Shown here: piece by piece, positions 32,990 through 42,515 of the stretch
How positions within the stretch are numbered: position 1 is the first letter of the stretch
How the letters are laid out: the number at the start of each line of letters is the position of its first letter
NCBI GenBank assembly: GCA_018873225.1
Contig: JAEILZ010000004.1
Location: forward strand, 3,658,001 to 3,722,000
Direction of reading: 5' to 3'
DNA: 64,000 nucleotides
Source of the DNA: [Phialemoniopsis] sp. UDSM-2020
Taxonomy: Eukaryota; Ascomycota; Sordariomycetes; Thyridiales; Thyridiaceae
Program-made: the position numbers and the translations under genes
The notes under the pieces: model-generated
Seen by the model: only the letters and a program-made list of their open reading frames with translations
Told to the model about the DNA's origin: nothing
Databases searched by the model: none

Positions 32990-33656
32990 AGGACATGTCT
33001 GGCCTTCTGGGGTGGCTAGTTGAAGCTTGAACATCACTAGGTATGTATAGCCACGTTTGCGGATGCAAGCCAGTTTCCCATTGCCCATTACATGTCAGCT
33101 AATGCCATGACATAGGGTATCGTGACGATCTTGCCAGACCTTGAGCTGTTTCACCTTGGAGAGATTATTAGCGGGTGCTTCAGGACTTACTCTGCCGCTT
33201 GATGAGTCGGATCGTGCATCTACGGTCTTTTTGCCGAGAGCAAACTATTTGAAGACAGATTTGCGACTGGGGCTGCGTTGTTCTGATGCCACTGTATCGC
33301 CAGGTTAGCTGGCGTTTGTATTTTACACATTACATTCACGAATGCGCAATATTTTCGCTGAGGCCATGTTTCCAGTAGCGAACCCGATAGATACCAATCG
33401 GCAATTGTTATGTGCTAACCTAAAGTATTATTTCAATTCTTGCGGTGTACGTGACAAGTCGCCCCGTTCCCAAAAAATTAGCTGCTTCCTACAGTTTTTG
33501 ATTCACTCGAGATCCCAAATTCAACCTTAGATCTTCTTATGTTTATCATTCTGACGTATTATTGTCACATACCACGTGCTAGTCTCTGAGATGTGACCTC
33601 TCTCAGAGAACCTTTTCGGTCTCGGCTGTTGTTCATTTCTTGACCCCTCCCTCAAA
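32990..33656. other. Intergenic in array
   Basis: Nothing recognisable beyond ordinary AT-balanced spacer. Confidence 0.4.
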
Positions 33657-34646
33657 ATGTGGTCCAGCTCGTCCGGTCCTATGAGGCGTTCCTCTCGCAT
33701 CGCAGCCCTTCAGACCACAGAAATTGAAACTCACTTATCGACTCAGAGCCCCAGGGAAACTTCGAGTGCGATACCTTTCACAGATGCAGCTATGCCTCGC
33801 TTACTCGTGGCTCCGTCTATGCAGGAAGACTATGGAACGGTCATGGGGCGATATTCCTCTCTGCTCCAGGAAGATTGGGACTATGAACCTGCTACACTGT
33901 TTCTTGCAGCGTGTGCAGGTTTCTTTTGCACGTATAAAACATACATCCAGTGTGTCTCCTGTGTCCTCAAGCAGGAACCCGAGACTATCGGCAAGCTCGC
34001 ACAGTCGCCGGACTGCAACCCGACTGCTTACCATGCGAAGGACTGCGCCTTCACGTCGTCGAAACATCCAAAATGCCACGAGTGCAATATCGAGCTGGAG
34101 TCATGGCTCAGCTGGAAGAACCACACGATCAAACATCACATGCCCGACTCCATGATTCCTGAGTCGGCCAAAGGATCCGGCAGATGGGCCAGAGTATCAC
34201 TATCGTCCGTGGGCGGGCCACCAGCGAAGAAGGCCAGGCCTAACCCCCCCGAGCTCCACCGCATACCGACTGTCACCGTGGCATCCATTGCCCCATCATC
34301 GAGAAAGAAGACCAGGCGAGCTGAGGAGAAGCTCTCTCGCAGCGCGATCATCACAGTGGTATCGACCAAGCCCTCTCCCAACATCGCTGCCCAGGTCTCA
34401 TACGATTCGGCCAAGAAGACGATCGCCATCTGCTCGCTGTATGATGTGGACGAGAAGCTGGATCTCCCGCGCTTGACAGTCTGGGAGATGATCCGCAAAC
34501 TGCCTACGTTGAAGGACGCGACACCGCCTAGAGGAGCACAGAACCCTGGCGTTACAAACCGGGCCTATATCCTTGCTTTAATGGGTCGTAGCGACTACGA
34601 CAACTTGCGAGACTATGTTCGTACGTGGAACATGATGCACGACTGA
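33657..34646 (+). CDS. Array member 5: BIR-like + C2H2 + CTD protein
   Basis: 329 aa. An N-terminal Ser/Arg/Thr-rich 55 residues precede RYSSLLQEDW (65-74) and LFLAACAGFF (81-90). Zinc ligands C99, C102, H126, C130; C2H2 C140, C143, H156, H161. The linker has KKARPNPPEL and RKKTRR basic patches. CTD about 230-329: IITVVSTKPS ... AAQVSYDSAKKTIAI ... LPRLTVWEMIRKLPT ... MGRSDYDNLR. The finger (IELESWLSWKNH) and the PNPPEL / TVASIAPS linker words recur in member 4, supporting a local duplication. Confidence 0.85.
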   Translation: MWSSSSGPMRRSSRIAALQTTEIETHLSTQSPRETSSAIPFTDAAMPRLLVAPSMQEDYGTVMGRYSSLLQEDWDYEPATLFLAACAGFFCTYKTYIQCVSCVLKQEPETIGKLAQSPDCNPTAYHAKDCAFTSSKHPKCHECNIELESWLSWKNHTIKHHMPDSMIPESAKGSGRWARVSLSSVGGPPAKKARPNPPELHRIPTVTVASIAPSSRKKTRRAEEKLSRSAIITVVSTKPSPNIAAQVSYDSAKKTIAICSLYDVDEKLDLPRLTVWEMIRKLPTLKDATPPRGAQNPGVTNRAYILALMGRSDYDNLRDYVRTWNMMHD

Positions 34647-35645
34647 GCCAATGGCCTGGTTCTACCGTTTGCTTGCCTCGGGCTTGCTTTGAACCCCTGA
34701 GCTTCAGCTTAGAATCAGCAATCTGACCTTCCGCACAAGGTAGGTGAGCTTCCACTAACAAAATATTGGCAAGGGAAATCCTAACATCTTATAGCATACT
34801 TACATTCTCCACTATGGCGATGCCTCTGGAGAAACTCGACACATTGACAGATCGGCGAAAATGGGAGGTTCAACGTGATAACCAAGGGATGAAAGATTAC
34901 ATGGCTGAGTTTGAATCGCGGATTCCAGGGTTTCTTTTCAAAGGACTGCTTTCCAGACGGGCTGGTCGTTTGCTGGGGCAGATGGAACGTTGCGGGGAAG
35001 GGATTGACATGAATATCGAAAGCAATCGCCCGGAGAGGGAACAATGCAAATGGCATCTTCAAGCCACGGTAATAGAAGAGGAGGACGATGAGCTTCTCAA
35101 AGCTCGTATACATAGCCTCAAATAGCGCAATGACAATTCTACCTCTTTCACACACTCAAGACTTTGACAAACACCGAGTCGGATAAGCCTGACCGTGCCC
35201 AATGACTGCCGCTCCCTTATCTGGTGTGTCACGAGATCTGCTGGGACTACAATCCTCCACATGACACGCGCTACCTGGTACCTATCCCCTTTATTTCAAT
35301 CACACGAGAGAGATCGGTGGACGAAGACAGCTAGCAAGTCTCACTGTCACAAATATCTAGACGGAGCAAATTCTAGAGATAGAAAAGGTTACACCTGCTC
35401 CTGGAGGTGTACCGAATCCTGGCCTCACTGCCCGGTTCGCTTTCCTCTTCGAAGATACCCACTTCATTTCACTTACTAAATCTCCGCCGCACATCTGTCA
35501 AACAAAACGCGCGCATTCTACTTGGCTTTGTCAGCGGCATCTTCGTTTCACGCAGACCTCATCTTGTCACCACATGCGATCGCAGTGACATATCTCGTTG
35601 ACTCGACAATCACAGCTGGTATTACTGATACCGACGCGAGAAAAG
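34647..35645. other. Intergenic in array with an unsupported small ORF
   Basis: An ORF at 34814-35125 (+, 103 aa, MAMPLEKLDTLTDRRKW...) has no cysteines, no family motif and no known relative I can name. It may be chance. Nothing else seen. Confidence 0.3.
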
Positions 35646-36629
35646 ATGCCGAACGAGGCGAAAGAAGAGTGTCATATCCCATCGGACATCCTACGCCTGA
35701 GAGAGACGCTCAAAGCCAAGGGACTGTTGTCTATCAAGCAACGGTCTGCAACATGGGCCGGGGGCAATCTTGACGTTCCATTTCCTGAGTTCCTTCAGGA
35801 CAATCGCTTCTTGTGGGCTGCAGAGGGTCTGGTAATTCCGGGAAAGGGTCTCCTGGGAGTTAAATGTGTCTCTTGCCAGGCTACCTTCCACCCAGACAGG
35901 GAGGACACAATCATCAAGGTGGCTGAATACAGAAAGGGTCACTACGAGGATTGCCCTCTACGGCTGCGATGGTGCATTGACTGCACCGAACAATTCCCAA
36001 ACTGGGAAGCATGGAGAGCCCACCTCGATGGCCACAAGAAGGTGTTTATCGCAAAGTCCACGCCACACAACCACGAGAAGGAAGTTGCATCAGCATCCGA
36101 CCCAGCACGTATCGAGTCGGGCACCAGCCTGAAGAGAGCCCGCAATGTCGGGGATGAATCCAAGGTTCCCGACCCCAAACGAATCAAGCCATCGACACCC
36201 TCCCTCTTCATGGGCCCAGCCAGAGATTCGGCGAGGCTAGAGCTAGTCCCCTCGGAGAATGTCGAAGTGGCTGGAATATCTACATCTAAGAGCACAACGG
36301 TGACCCCCTTGGAACCTACACTTTCGACAGAGGTCCTCGTTGTCATCACTTACTACCCAGGCTGTCGTGATACATCGGTTGCTGTGGTCGATGAACTGAA
36401 CCACGACAGGAAGGTGCCATGCCTCTCTGCACAAGAGGTCATCACCAGGATCGCTCCGATGTCAAAGATCTCTATGATTCGCGTGGATGGCGCTGATGCT
36501 GACAGCTCGATACATCTCTCGCTGAACGCCCGCATGAGAAGAGAGGAGTATGTCCTGCTGTTGGATCTGGTGAAGGCGATCAACACCATGAATAGCCTAG
36601 GATCTGGGAAGACCACTTCCGATAATTAG
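35646..36629 (+). CDS. Array member 6: divergent BIR-like + C2H2 + CTD protein
   Basis: 327 aa from the first ATG (35646). The BIR-like front is the most diverged of the + strand members: no clear RxxTF, with SATWAGGNLDVPFPEFL in its place. The zinc ligands remain: C74, C77, H99, C103, then C110, C113, H126, H130 (finger with x3 between the histidines). The linker carries LKRARN and PKRIKPS. CTD about 218-320: TTVTPLEPTLSTEVLVVITYYPG ... VAVVDEL ... PCLSAQEVITRIAPM ... MRREEYVLL. The KPGKGLLGVKCVSC-type lead into the first Cys pair resembles members 4 and 5. Confidence 0.8.
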   Translation: MPNEAKEECHIPSDILRLRETLKAKGLLSIKQRSATWAGGNLDVPFPEFLQDNRFLWAAEGLVIPGKGLLGVKCVSCQATFHPDREDTIIKVAEYRKGHYEDCPLRLRWCIDCTEQFPNWEAWRAHLDGHKKVFIAKSTPHNHEKEVASASDPARIESGTSLKRARNVGDESKVPDPKRIKPSTPSLFMGPARDSARLELVPSENVEVAGISTSKSTTVTPLEPTLSTEVLVVITYYPGCRDTSVAVVDELNHDRKVPCLSAQEVITRIAPMSKISMIRVDGADADSSIHLSLNARMRREEYVLLLDLVKAINTMNSLGSGKTTSDN

Positions 36630-37420
36630 CGGAAGACGGGCTTGGGGTTCGGATTGATGCAGGTATGGGCTTTCTCCGACGCTACATAAATTACACAAAA
36701 CTGACTGTTGGAAACAGGGCGAGTGAACGGCCAGCAGCGATGGCAAAAGGGAAGGTCACATGAATGGAGGAAGATGCAGCCTGGCATGGCTCTTATCCGG
36801 TCGAAGGTCCCACACAACATTTCGCGATGAGTTTTTGAGGCAGGATGTTCTGCTTTCCGCTGTGGTCGGGGCAACCATCGTTTATTAATCGTCAGTATTG
36901 AAGATACGTGATACTGGGCGACCTAAAAGGGATGGTCGGGGAAGAAGCCTAGACCTCGTCGTTAAGGGAAGAAGAACTGAGGGCACGCGAACATATCTCG
37001 CGTGATGTAGGCAGGTAGCTGAAATGCATGACAAGAATAGAATAATACACGACCAAAGACGCGTGCTATTAACATTGACTCAAGCGCACTCCTAGCCTCT
37101 ACCGACATGAGCGACTGGCAGCTCCATCTTGAGCGAAAAGACAATACGTGATATTAACCCCATCTTCCAGAATGACGCCCTTCTTTTCGGTTCCATTCCC
37201 TGGCCTCTATCCTTATCGAGATTTCGGCCGTTCGCTTAGACGTTAATGGACAAAGCCCTGTTCCTGGCATTCAATTAGTAAGAACAGTAGTAAGCGTGTA
37301 GCTGAAATGATCCTTACGCTCGCTTGCTCTTAGATACTCGTCTGATGCTAGAGCCGACCACTCTTAGGAACCCCGAAGAGTAGATTCCCCTGCCTTGTCG
37401 CATGTAATCGCGACAATCTT
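36630..37420. other. Intergenic in array
   Basis: 3' regions of members 6 (+) and 7 (-) converge here. No CTD remnant for member 7 was found downstream of its stop. Confidence 0.4.
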
Positions 37421-38056
37421 TCAGGTGTTAGTGGAGGCATCTGTAGTTTCGTTGCATTTAAATGCATTCTCTTTCCTTCGCTTGGCTAGAGACATGTTCT
37501 CTTCGCTGAGCACTGTCTGTGTTCGTTTATTTGAGGGTCGCAGCTCTGCCGAACTTCCTCTATTCTCTGAGTCCATAGGGAAGACTGACCCAGATTCGGA
37601 TTCGGTTTCGGTTTCGGTTTCAACGTCTGCCTCTGCACTCGGCTCTTCTTCAAAAAGTGCCAGCCTGACTATGTGGCGAGTAAGGTGGCTCTTCCATGAT
37701 GACCAGTCCGCAAATGGCCCGAGACAATGTTTTTCGATGCATACGCGGTCGAGAAGAAGGCAATCGACTTGGTGATACTCACTCATATCCCAGGAATGAT
37801 CTGCCAAAAGTCTGGCAGCTGATTCCTCCGTGATACGGTGGTGGCATGAGATACATTTGATGGGGCGTTGACCATCTTCCGAATACGAAAAGCCCATTTG
37901 GGCAAGGCAACGTCGTTTGGTGATAGAAGAATACCATCCGGTAAGTGGAAAACTCTTGCAACGAGCTCTGCACCTGAGATTCTCATTTGTGAGCCGTTCA
38001 CGCAATCGACGTGATGCGTCGAAGACCTCCTGCCTGCTGCGCATTTTTATCGACAC
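37421..38056 (-). CDS. Array member 7: BIR-like + C2H2 protein lacking the CTD
   Basis: 211 aa on the opposite strand. CKSFPLTGW (33-41), RCLAQMGF (49-56); zinc ligands C68, C71, H95, C99. The finger pair is C106-x4-C111 with H124 and H128. After the finger comes an acidic repeat VETETETESESGS encoded by a hexanucleotide microsatellite (about 37595-37625), a basic SLAKRRKENAF patch, and then the stop. There is no CTD. Either this is a natural two-finger form or the gene was truncated during inversion. ATGs at 38056 and 38044 are both possible starts. Confidence 0.75.
   Translation of the reverse strand: MSIKMRSRQEVFDASRRLRERLTNENLRCRARCKSFPLTGWYSSITKRRCLAQMGFSYSEDGQRPIKCISCHHRITEESAARLLADHSWDMSEYHQVDCLLLDRVCIEKHCLGPFADWSSWKSHLTRHIVRLALFEEEPSAEADVETETETESESGSVFPMDSENRGSSAELRPSNKRTQTVLSEENMSLAKRRKENAFKCNETTDASTNT
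37592..37625. repeat. Hexanucleotide microsatellite (GGTTTC)n
   Basis: Consecutive TCGGTT/TCGGAT units within member 7 encode alternating Glu-Thr/Glu-Ser on the - strand. Its copy number may vary. Confidence 0.6.
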
Positions 38057-38596
38057 TGGGATAGCCCAGGTAACGACAAAATGGGTAAGAGTGACTGGGG
38101 TTTAAGAAGATGAGATGCGTGAGAGCGCCAGGTGTTGGGTTAGAACAGTTGGGGCGTTCCCCAGATAGTTCTTGTTACGAGAAAAGAGAGGCGAGAAGTG
38201 GTAAGGGCGCGTCGAAGAGGTGATGGGAGTGAGGGCAGACTTTTGGGTATGGTGTCGGGGGAATCATGCGCTTCAAAAATGATCCTTTGGAGAACAAAGT
38301 CAGCTTTGAGAAGCTCGGGGCAGTTGGCCAAACCCCGAATCAAACAACAACACATCAGTGAATGCAAATTCCAGCACTTTGCATTCATAGAATTACTCAA
38401 ATACCCACGCTAAATCCACAAGGCAGCAAGAGGTCAATCTCCCAAACTTCTCACACTCATTGCCCACTGACAGATATCTCTGAGTAGACCTCGCAAACCC
38501 AACCTCACCCTTCCTGTCATCCACTCTTGCAATCATTTTTTCATCAACAACATCTCGCCTGACCAGGACATTGATCAAGACGAGCCATCTCCAAGC
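38057..38596. other. Divergent promoter between members 7 and 8
   Basis: 540 bp without a gene; no TATA box or repeat stands out. Confidence 0.4.
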
Positions 38597-39991
38597 ATGG
38601 AGCAAACTTTCCGAATCGGCGTCAAGCCGTTAACTGCTGACGCAGCTGGCGAGCTCATCGCCGACATTGCCCCCGGCCTATTCCTCGAGACAAAGTTCGC
38701 ATCGTTTGAAGCCAGACTGGATTCCTTTGAGCGCTTCGAATTCCCACACTCCGATGTCGTCCGATGCATCTTTGCATTTGCCGGCTTATTTCGCATTTCC
38801 GAAGACCATAATGGCCATGCCGCGCGGTGCGGGCACTGTAACTTCGGCTTCAGCGAGACGGATCTCGAAATGGTCCTGAAAGGCGATCTGCAACCTCACC
38901 GCCACTACAGCGGCTGCTTCTGGCGCCGTACTGGAGCTCTGAAGTGCTTCGCCTGCCGCCATACCTGCGCGAATTGGAAGACGATGTTGGACCACGCTCT
39001 CCTGGCCCATCTGGTGGAGAGGATGCATTACAAGGCTGTGAAGTGCGACGAGATACTGCACGCCTTGTACGACAAGTTCATCGTTCTCATCAACTGTCAC
39101 AACAAACGGGGTCCAGAACTACCATCGAACACTCTTGCGCCCGCCTCTGATCCTGAGTCTGAGGCTGCGGAGAACGCGAAGTTTGAGGCCTTCGTGCGCA
39201 TGGTTGTACAGGCATATGACAGCATCGGCGTAGACATCAGCGATTACCTTGACAGGCTGCCCGACACTGACGACAACCTCACCTGCACTGGACCGAACAC
39301 TCCGCTCTCAGTGGACTACCAGTCGTCCTCCCAGTCGACAGACTATTTCATGGTCGAGAGATCGGTCAGTGGCAACAATGAGAGCCCAGCCGAGGGCGAG
39401 GGCCGCCCTGTCCAAGACTTGCTCCACGATGCAGCTGAGCTGGAACACTCCGTCTCTCTGCACCGCTCCGAGCTCGACGAGCTCAAGATTACGCACGCCG
39501 AAGACATTGAGGCGCTGAAGCGTGAGCACCAGGCGGAGCTGGCGACAACGAAGGCAGCCTACGAGGAGAAGCTCGCGAACATGCAGACGGAGGTCTTTGA
39601 GAAGTCGCGGCTGGTTGCCAAGTTTGCCGAGGAGCTATCGCGTGCGCAAAAGCCGGAGGACAAGCCCACCCAGAATGTCGCGACGGGAGACATCGTCGTC
39701 ATAGCGACCTGCGACCCGGTTACGAAGAAGGTCGCTATCGGTACTAGCACTGATGCCGGCCTCGCCTCCGCCCTCCCGCGGCTCACTGCCGCCGACATGA
39801 AGGACAAGATCGTTGAACGGCAAGCCATGGCGAACAACGAGCAGTCAGACAAGAGCCGCCTTTTCTGGAGAAACTCGGCGGAAGTTCGCAGGGCTTCCCA
39901 GGGTCAGGAACCTGTGGTGGCCGTGATGAGCTACCAGGAGTACGAGGCTCTTTGCTCGCTGTTCCGCATGGGCGGAAATAATGTCGCCTGA
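38597..39991 (+). CDS. Array member 8: BIR-like + C2H2 + coiled coil + CTD
   Basis: 464 aa, the longest member. The front shows LDSFERFEFP and CIFAFAGLF; zinc ligands C78, C81, H103, C107 and finger C117, C120, H133, H138. Residues about 272-351 form a long heptad-rich helix (LEHSVSLHRSELDELKI ... LKREHQAELATTKAAYEEKL), clearly a coiled coil not present in other members, which should mediate oligomerisation. CTD about 360-464: GDIVVIATCDPVTKKVAIG ... LPRLTAADMKDKI ... MSYQEYEAL. The linker before the coiled coil is acidic rather than basic. Confidence 0.85.
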   Translation: MEQTFRIGVKPLTADAAGELIADIAPGLFLETKFASFEARLDSFERFEFPHSDVVRCIFAFAGLFRISEDHNGHAARCGHCNFGFSETDLEMVLKGDLQPHRHYSGCFWRRTGALKCFACRHTCANWKTMLDHALLAHLVERMHYKAVKCDEILHALYDKFIVLINCHNKRGPELPSNTLAPASDPESEAAENAKFEAFVRMVVQAYDSIGVDISDYLDRLPDTDDNLTCTGPNTPLSVDYQSSSQSTDYFMVERSVSGNNESPAEGEGRPVQDLLHDAAELEHSVSLHRSELDELKITHAEDIEALKREHQAELATTKAAYEEKLANMQTEVFEKSRLVAKFAEELSRAQKPEDKPTQNVATGDIVVIATCDPVTKKVAIGTSTDAGLASALPRLTAADMKDKIVERQAMANNEQSDKSRLFWRNSAEVRRASQGQEPVVAVMSYQEYEALCSLFRMGGNNVA

Positions 39992-40430
39992 GCGAGGCGA
40001 TCATCTTGAGACAGGGAGAAATAGCATCTTGAAGGATTGTTAGAAGACTTTGTCTGTATCTTCACGTTCTAGATCGAGGCCCGCAATGCGATGCGATGCT
40101 ACGAGGAGAGCTTGCTTGCGACTTGGCCCATTTGCACCAAACACGCGTCGTTAGACTTTGATAGACTTGAAACAATCTGCCTTCATTATTCATTCCTGCT
40201 AAATGGTTATCTTCAACTGTAGAATTTCACTGGGGTCACATCGTCTTTTCAAAGCAGAAGCACCTAGGTACTCAATCCTCTCGATACTGAGCTACCTAGG
40301 TAAGTAAAGTACTCGAGATTCCAGTTATGTTGATCGTTCCTTCCACCCCAAATCAGAACGAAAATCAAATCACGTCACCTCATGACCACTTCAATTTCTT
40401 CAGCACCCACAATTCTCACCTCGCAATCAA
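39992..40430. other. Intergenic with inverted repeat
   Basis: 439 bp without a gene. An imperfect inverted repeat built on ACCTAGGT lies at 40262-40302, upstream of member 9. Confidence 0.4.
40262..40302. repeat. Inverted repeat with ACCTAGGTA arms
   Basis: ACCTAGGTACTC at the left and GAGCTACCTAGGT at the right form near-complementary arms around a 15-16 nt loop, about 130 nt before the ATG of member 9. ACCTAGGT words are common in some Sordariomycete spacers, so it may be a degraded small repeat. Confidence 0.5.
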
Positions 40431-41648
40431 ATGGACGCTTCTCTTCCAGTGCGAACCCGATTTAATCTTCCCTCTCGCGATTCTCAGTCTCGCCGAGGCT
40501 CTCAACTTCCACACCGAATTCGAACTCATCAGACACCTCCGATGGATCCGCCTCAAGTGCCAGACCCTTCTCAGGGCTCTCAGCATGCTCGCGCGCTGAG
40601 TTCGGCATCTGTCGATAGCAGCACTGGCGCACCAAAACTCCTGACAGATTCCAGGACCAACCTGCTCGAATCTTCCACCGTTTCCGATGTCTATACCGAA
40701 ATGCTGCTTGCAGAGCCACTGCGATGTTTGCGACACGAGGAGGATACTCTGTCCATGGAACAGCGGTACATGACTTTCAAGAGCTCAGGTTGGCCGCACT
40801 CGAATGCCCAGCGCCTTCTCCTTGCTACCCTGGGATTCTACCGGCTTGCTGACGGAGCAGTCTGCTCCGGCTGCTGCACCCTTCTTCCCCGCAGCGAGGT
40901 CTCGACTATCATTGACTATCCGAATGCTTGGCGAGCAAGAGAGTTTCATCAGCACAATTGTCGTTTTGCTGGAGCACAGGAGGACTGTCTCTCGTGTGGA
41001 GTTTACTTCCACGCCACAGTCCCATGGAAAAAACACATCTTCCATGCGCACATCCTGCCCATGCTCAAGAGCAGCGGAAACGAGGGTGAATACAACAATG
41101 CTTTTTGTCAGAGTGAAAAACTAGGATCAATCATCACTACAGCATCTCCTTCAGGAGAGCGCTCCCTAGCGGTTTCGCGCAACTTCATCTCAGACAACCC
41201 AACACCACCTCTCATACCGGCAACTCGTACGGCGGCTGCAATTCAGGAAGCCATCACAGCAGCACCGTCTCCGCCCACGACACCGCTCCCATCTTCTACT
41301 CATGATGCATCACGAGCCAATCTCTCTCTGACAGCGGAGATTACTACTGTGGCGTCCATCGAGCCCTCGGATCATGTTGTCGCTCTGGCATACTACGATG
41401 CCCACAAGAAGACATTTTCCTTCTTGTGTATCGACCAAGTCGTGTCCCGCCAAGTTCCCCTCCTTACGGCCCAAGAGGTGTTTACTAGAATGACCGGGTC
41501 GAACGGTAACCGAGCGGAGGGCTTAGGAGGCGCGCCTTCGGATACGACACGGGCTCTTGCACCGCAAAGTACGATGGCTTGGATGACGAGGGAGGAGTAT
41601 GGGAACCTCAGGTGGTGGACAGAGGCCCTTCGGGGTGGCCAGGTTTAA
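40431..41648 (+). CDS. Array member 9: BIR-like + C2H2 + CTD protein
   Basis: 405 aa. A 105-residue Ser/Pro-rich N-terminal extension precedes LSMEQRYMTFKSSGWPHS (107-124) and LLATLGFYRLADGAVC; these match a BIR front very well. Zinc ligands C145, C148, H173, C177; C2H2 C186, C189, H202, H207. CTD about 301-405: EITTVASIEPSDHVVALAYYD ... LLTAQEVFTRM ... MTREEYGNLRWW. The order and wording are almost those of member 10 (EQRYxTF, DGxVCSxC, FHQHxC, CLSCGVxxHxTVPW, ITTVASIEPS), so 9 and 10 are recent duplicates. Confidence 0.88.
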   Translation: MDASLPVRTRFNLPSRDSQSRRGSQLPHRIRTHQTPPMDPPQVPDPSQGSQHARALSSASVDSSTGAPKLLTDSRTNLLESSTVSDVYTEMLLAEPLRCLRHEEDTLSMEQRYMTFKSSGWPHSNAQRLLLATLGFYRLADGAVCSGCCTLLPRSEVSTIIDYPNAWRAREFHQHNCRFAGAQEDCLSCGVYFHATVPWKKHIFHAHILPMLKSSGNEGEYNNAFCQSEKLGSIITTASPSGERSLAVSRNFISDNPTPPLIPATRTAAAIQEAITAAPSPPTTPLPSSTHDASRANLSLTAEITTVASIEPSDHVVALAYYDAHKKTFSFLCIDQVVSRQVPLLTAQEVFTRMTGSNGNRAEGLGGAPSDTTRALAPQSTMAWMTREEYGNLRWWTEALRGGQV

Positions 41649-42515
41649 GTGTGCTGAGTCACGTTGTGCGATGTGGTTCGCTCGATCAGTCATGTATTCG
41701 CTGCATGTTGCTGCTCAGGTCTTGCGACGGATCTTCGGGGCAGTGTGCTTGGTAACATCAGTTTGTTTGATTCTCAATTTGCTGATCTGGCTGTTATAAT
41801 AATGCTTGAAGGAAGAATTGTGTAAAGCGAGCCTGGGAACAGACTACAAGGGCTGCAAGTCAAAGGACTACAAGATTGAATGAAAGACATTTGAACTGAG
41901 CAGATTCGCAGGCGAGGTGAGCCTACAAGATATCTCTAAAACGCTACTAATAGTAGTCGTGTCATCCTTTATCATTGTTGCAAAAGTACCTATTCTGAGA
42001 GCCAACTAAGTGTCCTCGGCGGGGCATTGGATTCAAATGAAGGACAGGGATCCGGTTCCGGGGGTCTCAACAGACGAAGAGGGATTGCATGGATGACAAG
42101 GATGACAAAACGGGCTGAGGATCCGGGGCGCTCATGTGTCGATTCAATGCAATGCTGCACGCTACTGAAGTTATGTGTTAGTACAACTCCACTCGCGTCG
42201 TTCCACTTGCTCATCCATTTCGCAACTTCAGGGAGCTCATTGATGATGTTATGCACAAATTCATCCCTGTGATCCCCCAGAAACATGTTTCAGCTTTGCT
42301 CAAAAGGAAAGCCCTGATGCGACCTTGGAAAAGGGGGCTGACCCCTGCGCCCATGTGCTGCCCGAACCAACAACATAACATCCATGTCTGCTCTAGGACA
42401 CGGACGCTCCCGCTGAGCTGCGCGCACACGCGCGCAGTCACATCCTGCTCGCGCTGCTCGACTTTGTCACGACTTTCTCAATCATCGAACTACTTCTGGC
42501 TCCTCAGATCTAGAG
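41649..42515. other. Intergenic in array
   Basis: 867 bp; small ORFs only, none with family motifs. Nothing else seen. Confidence 0.4.

Noticed and set aside
34814..35125. 103-aa ORF between members 5 and 6
   Set aside because: No cysteines, no family motif, no recognisable relative; kept only as a note.
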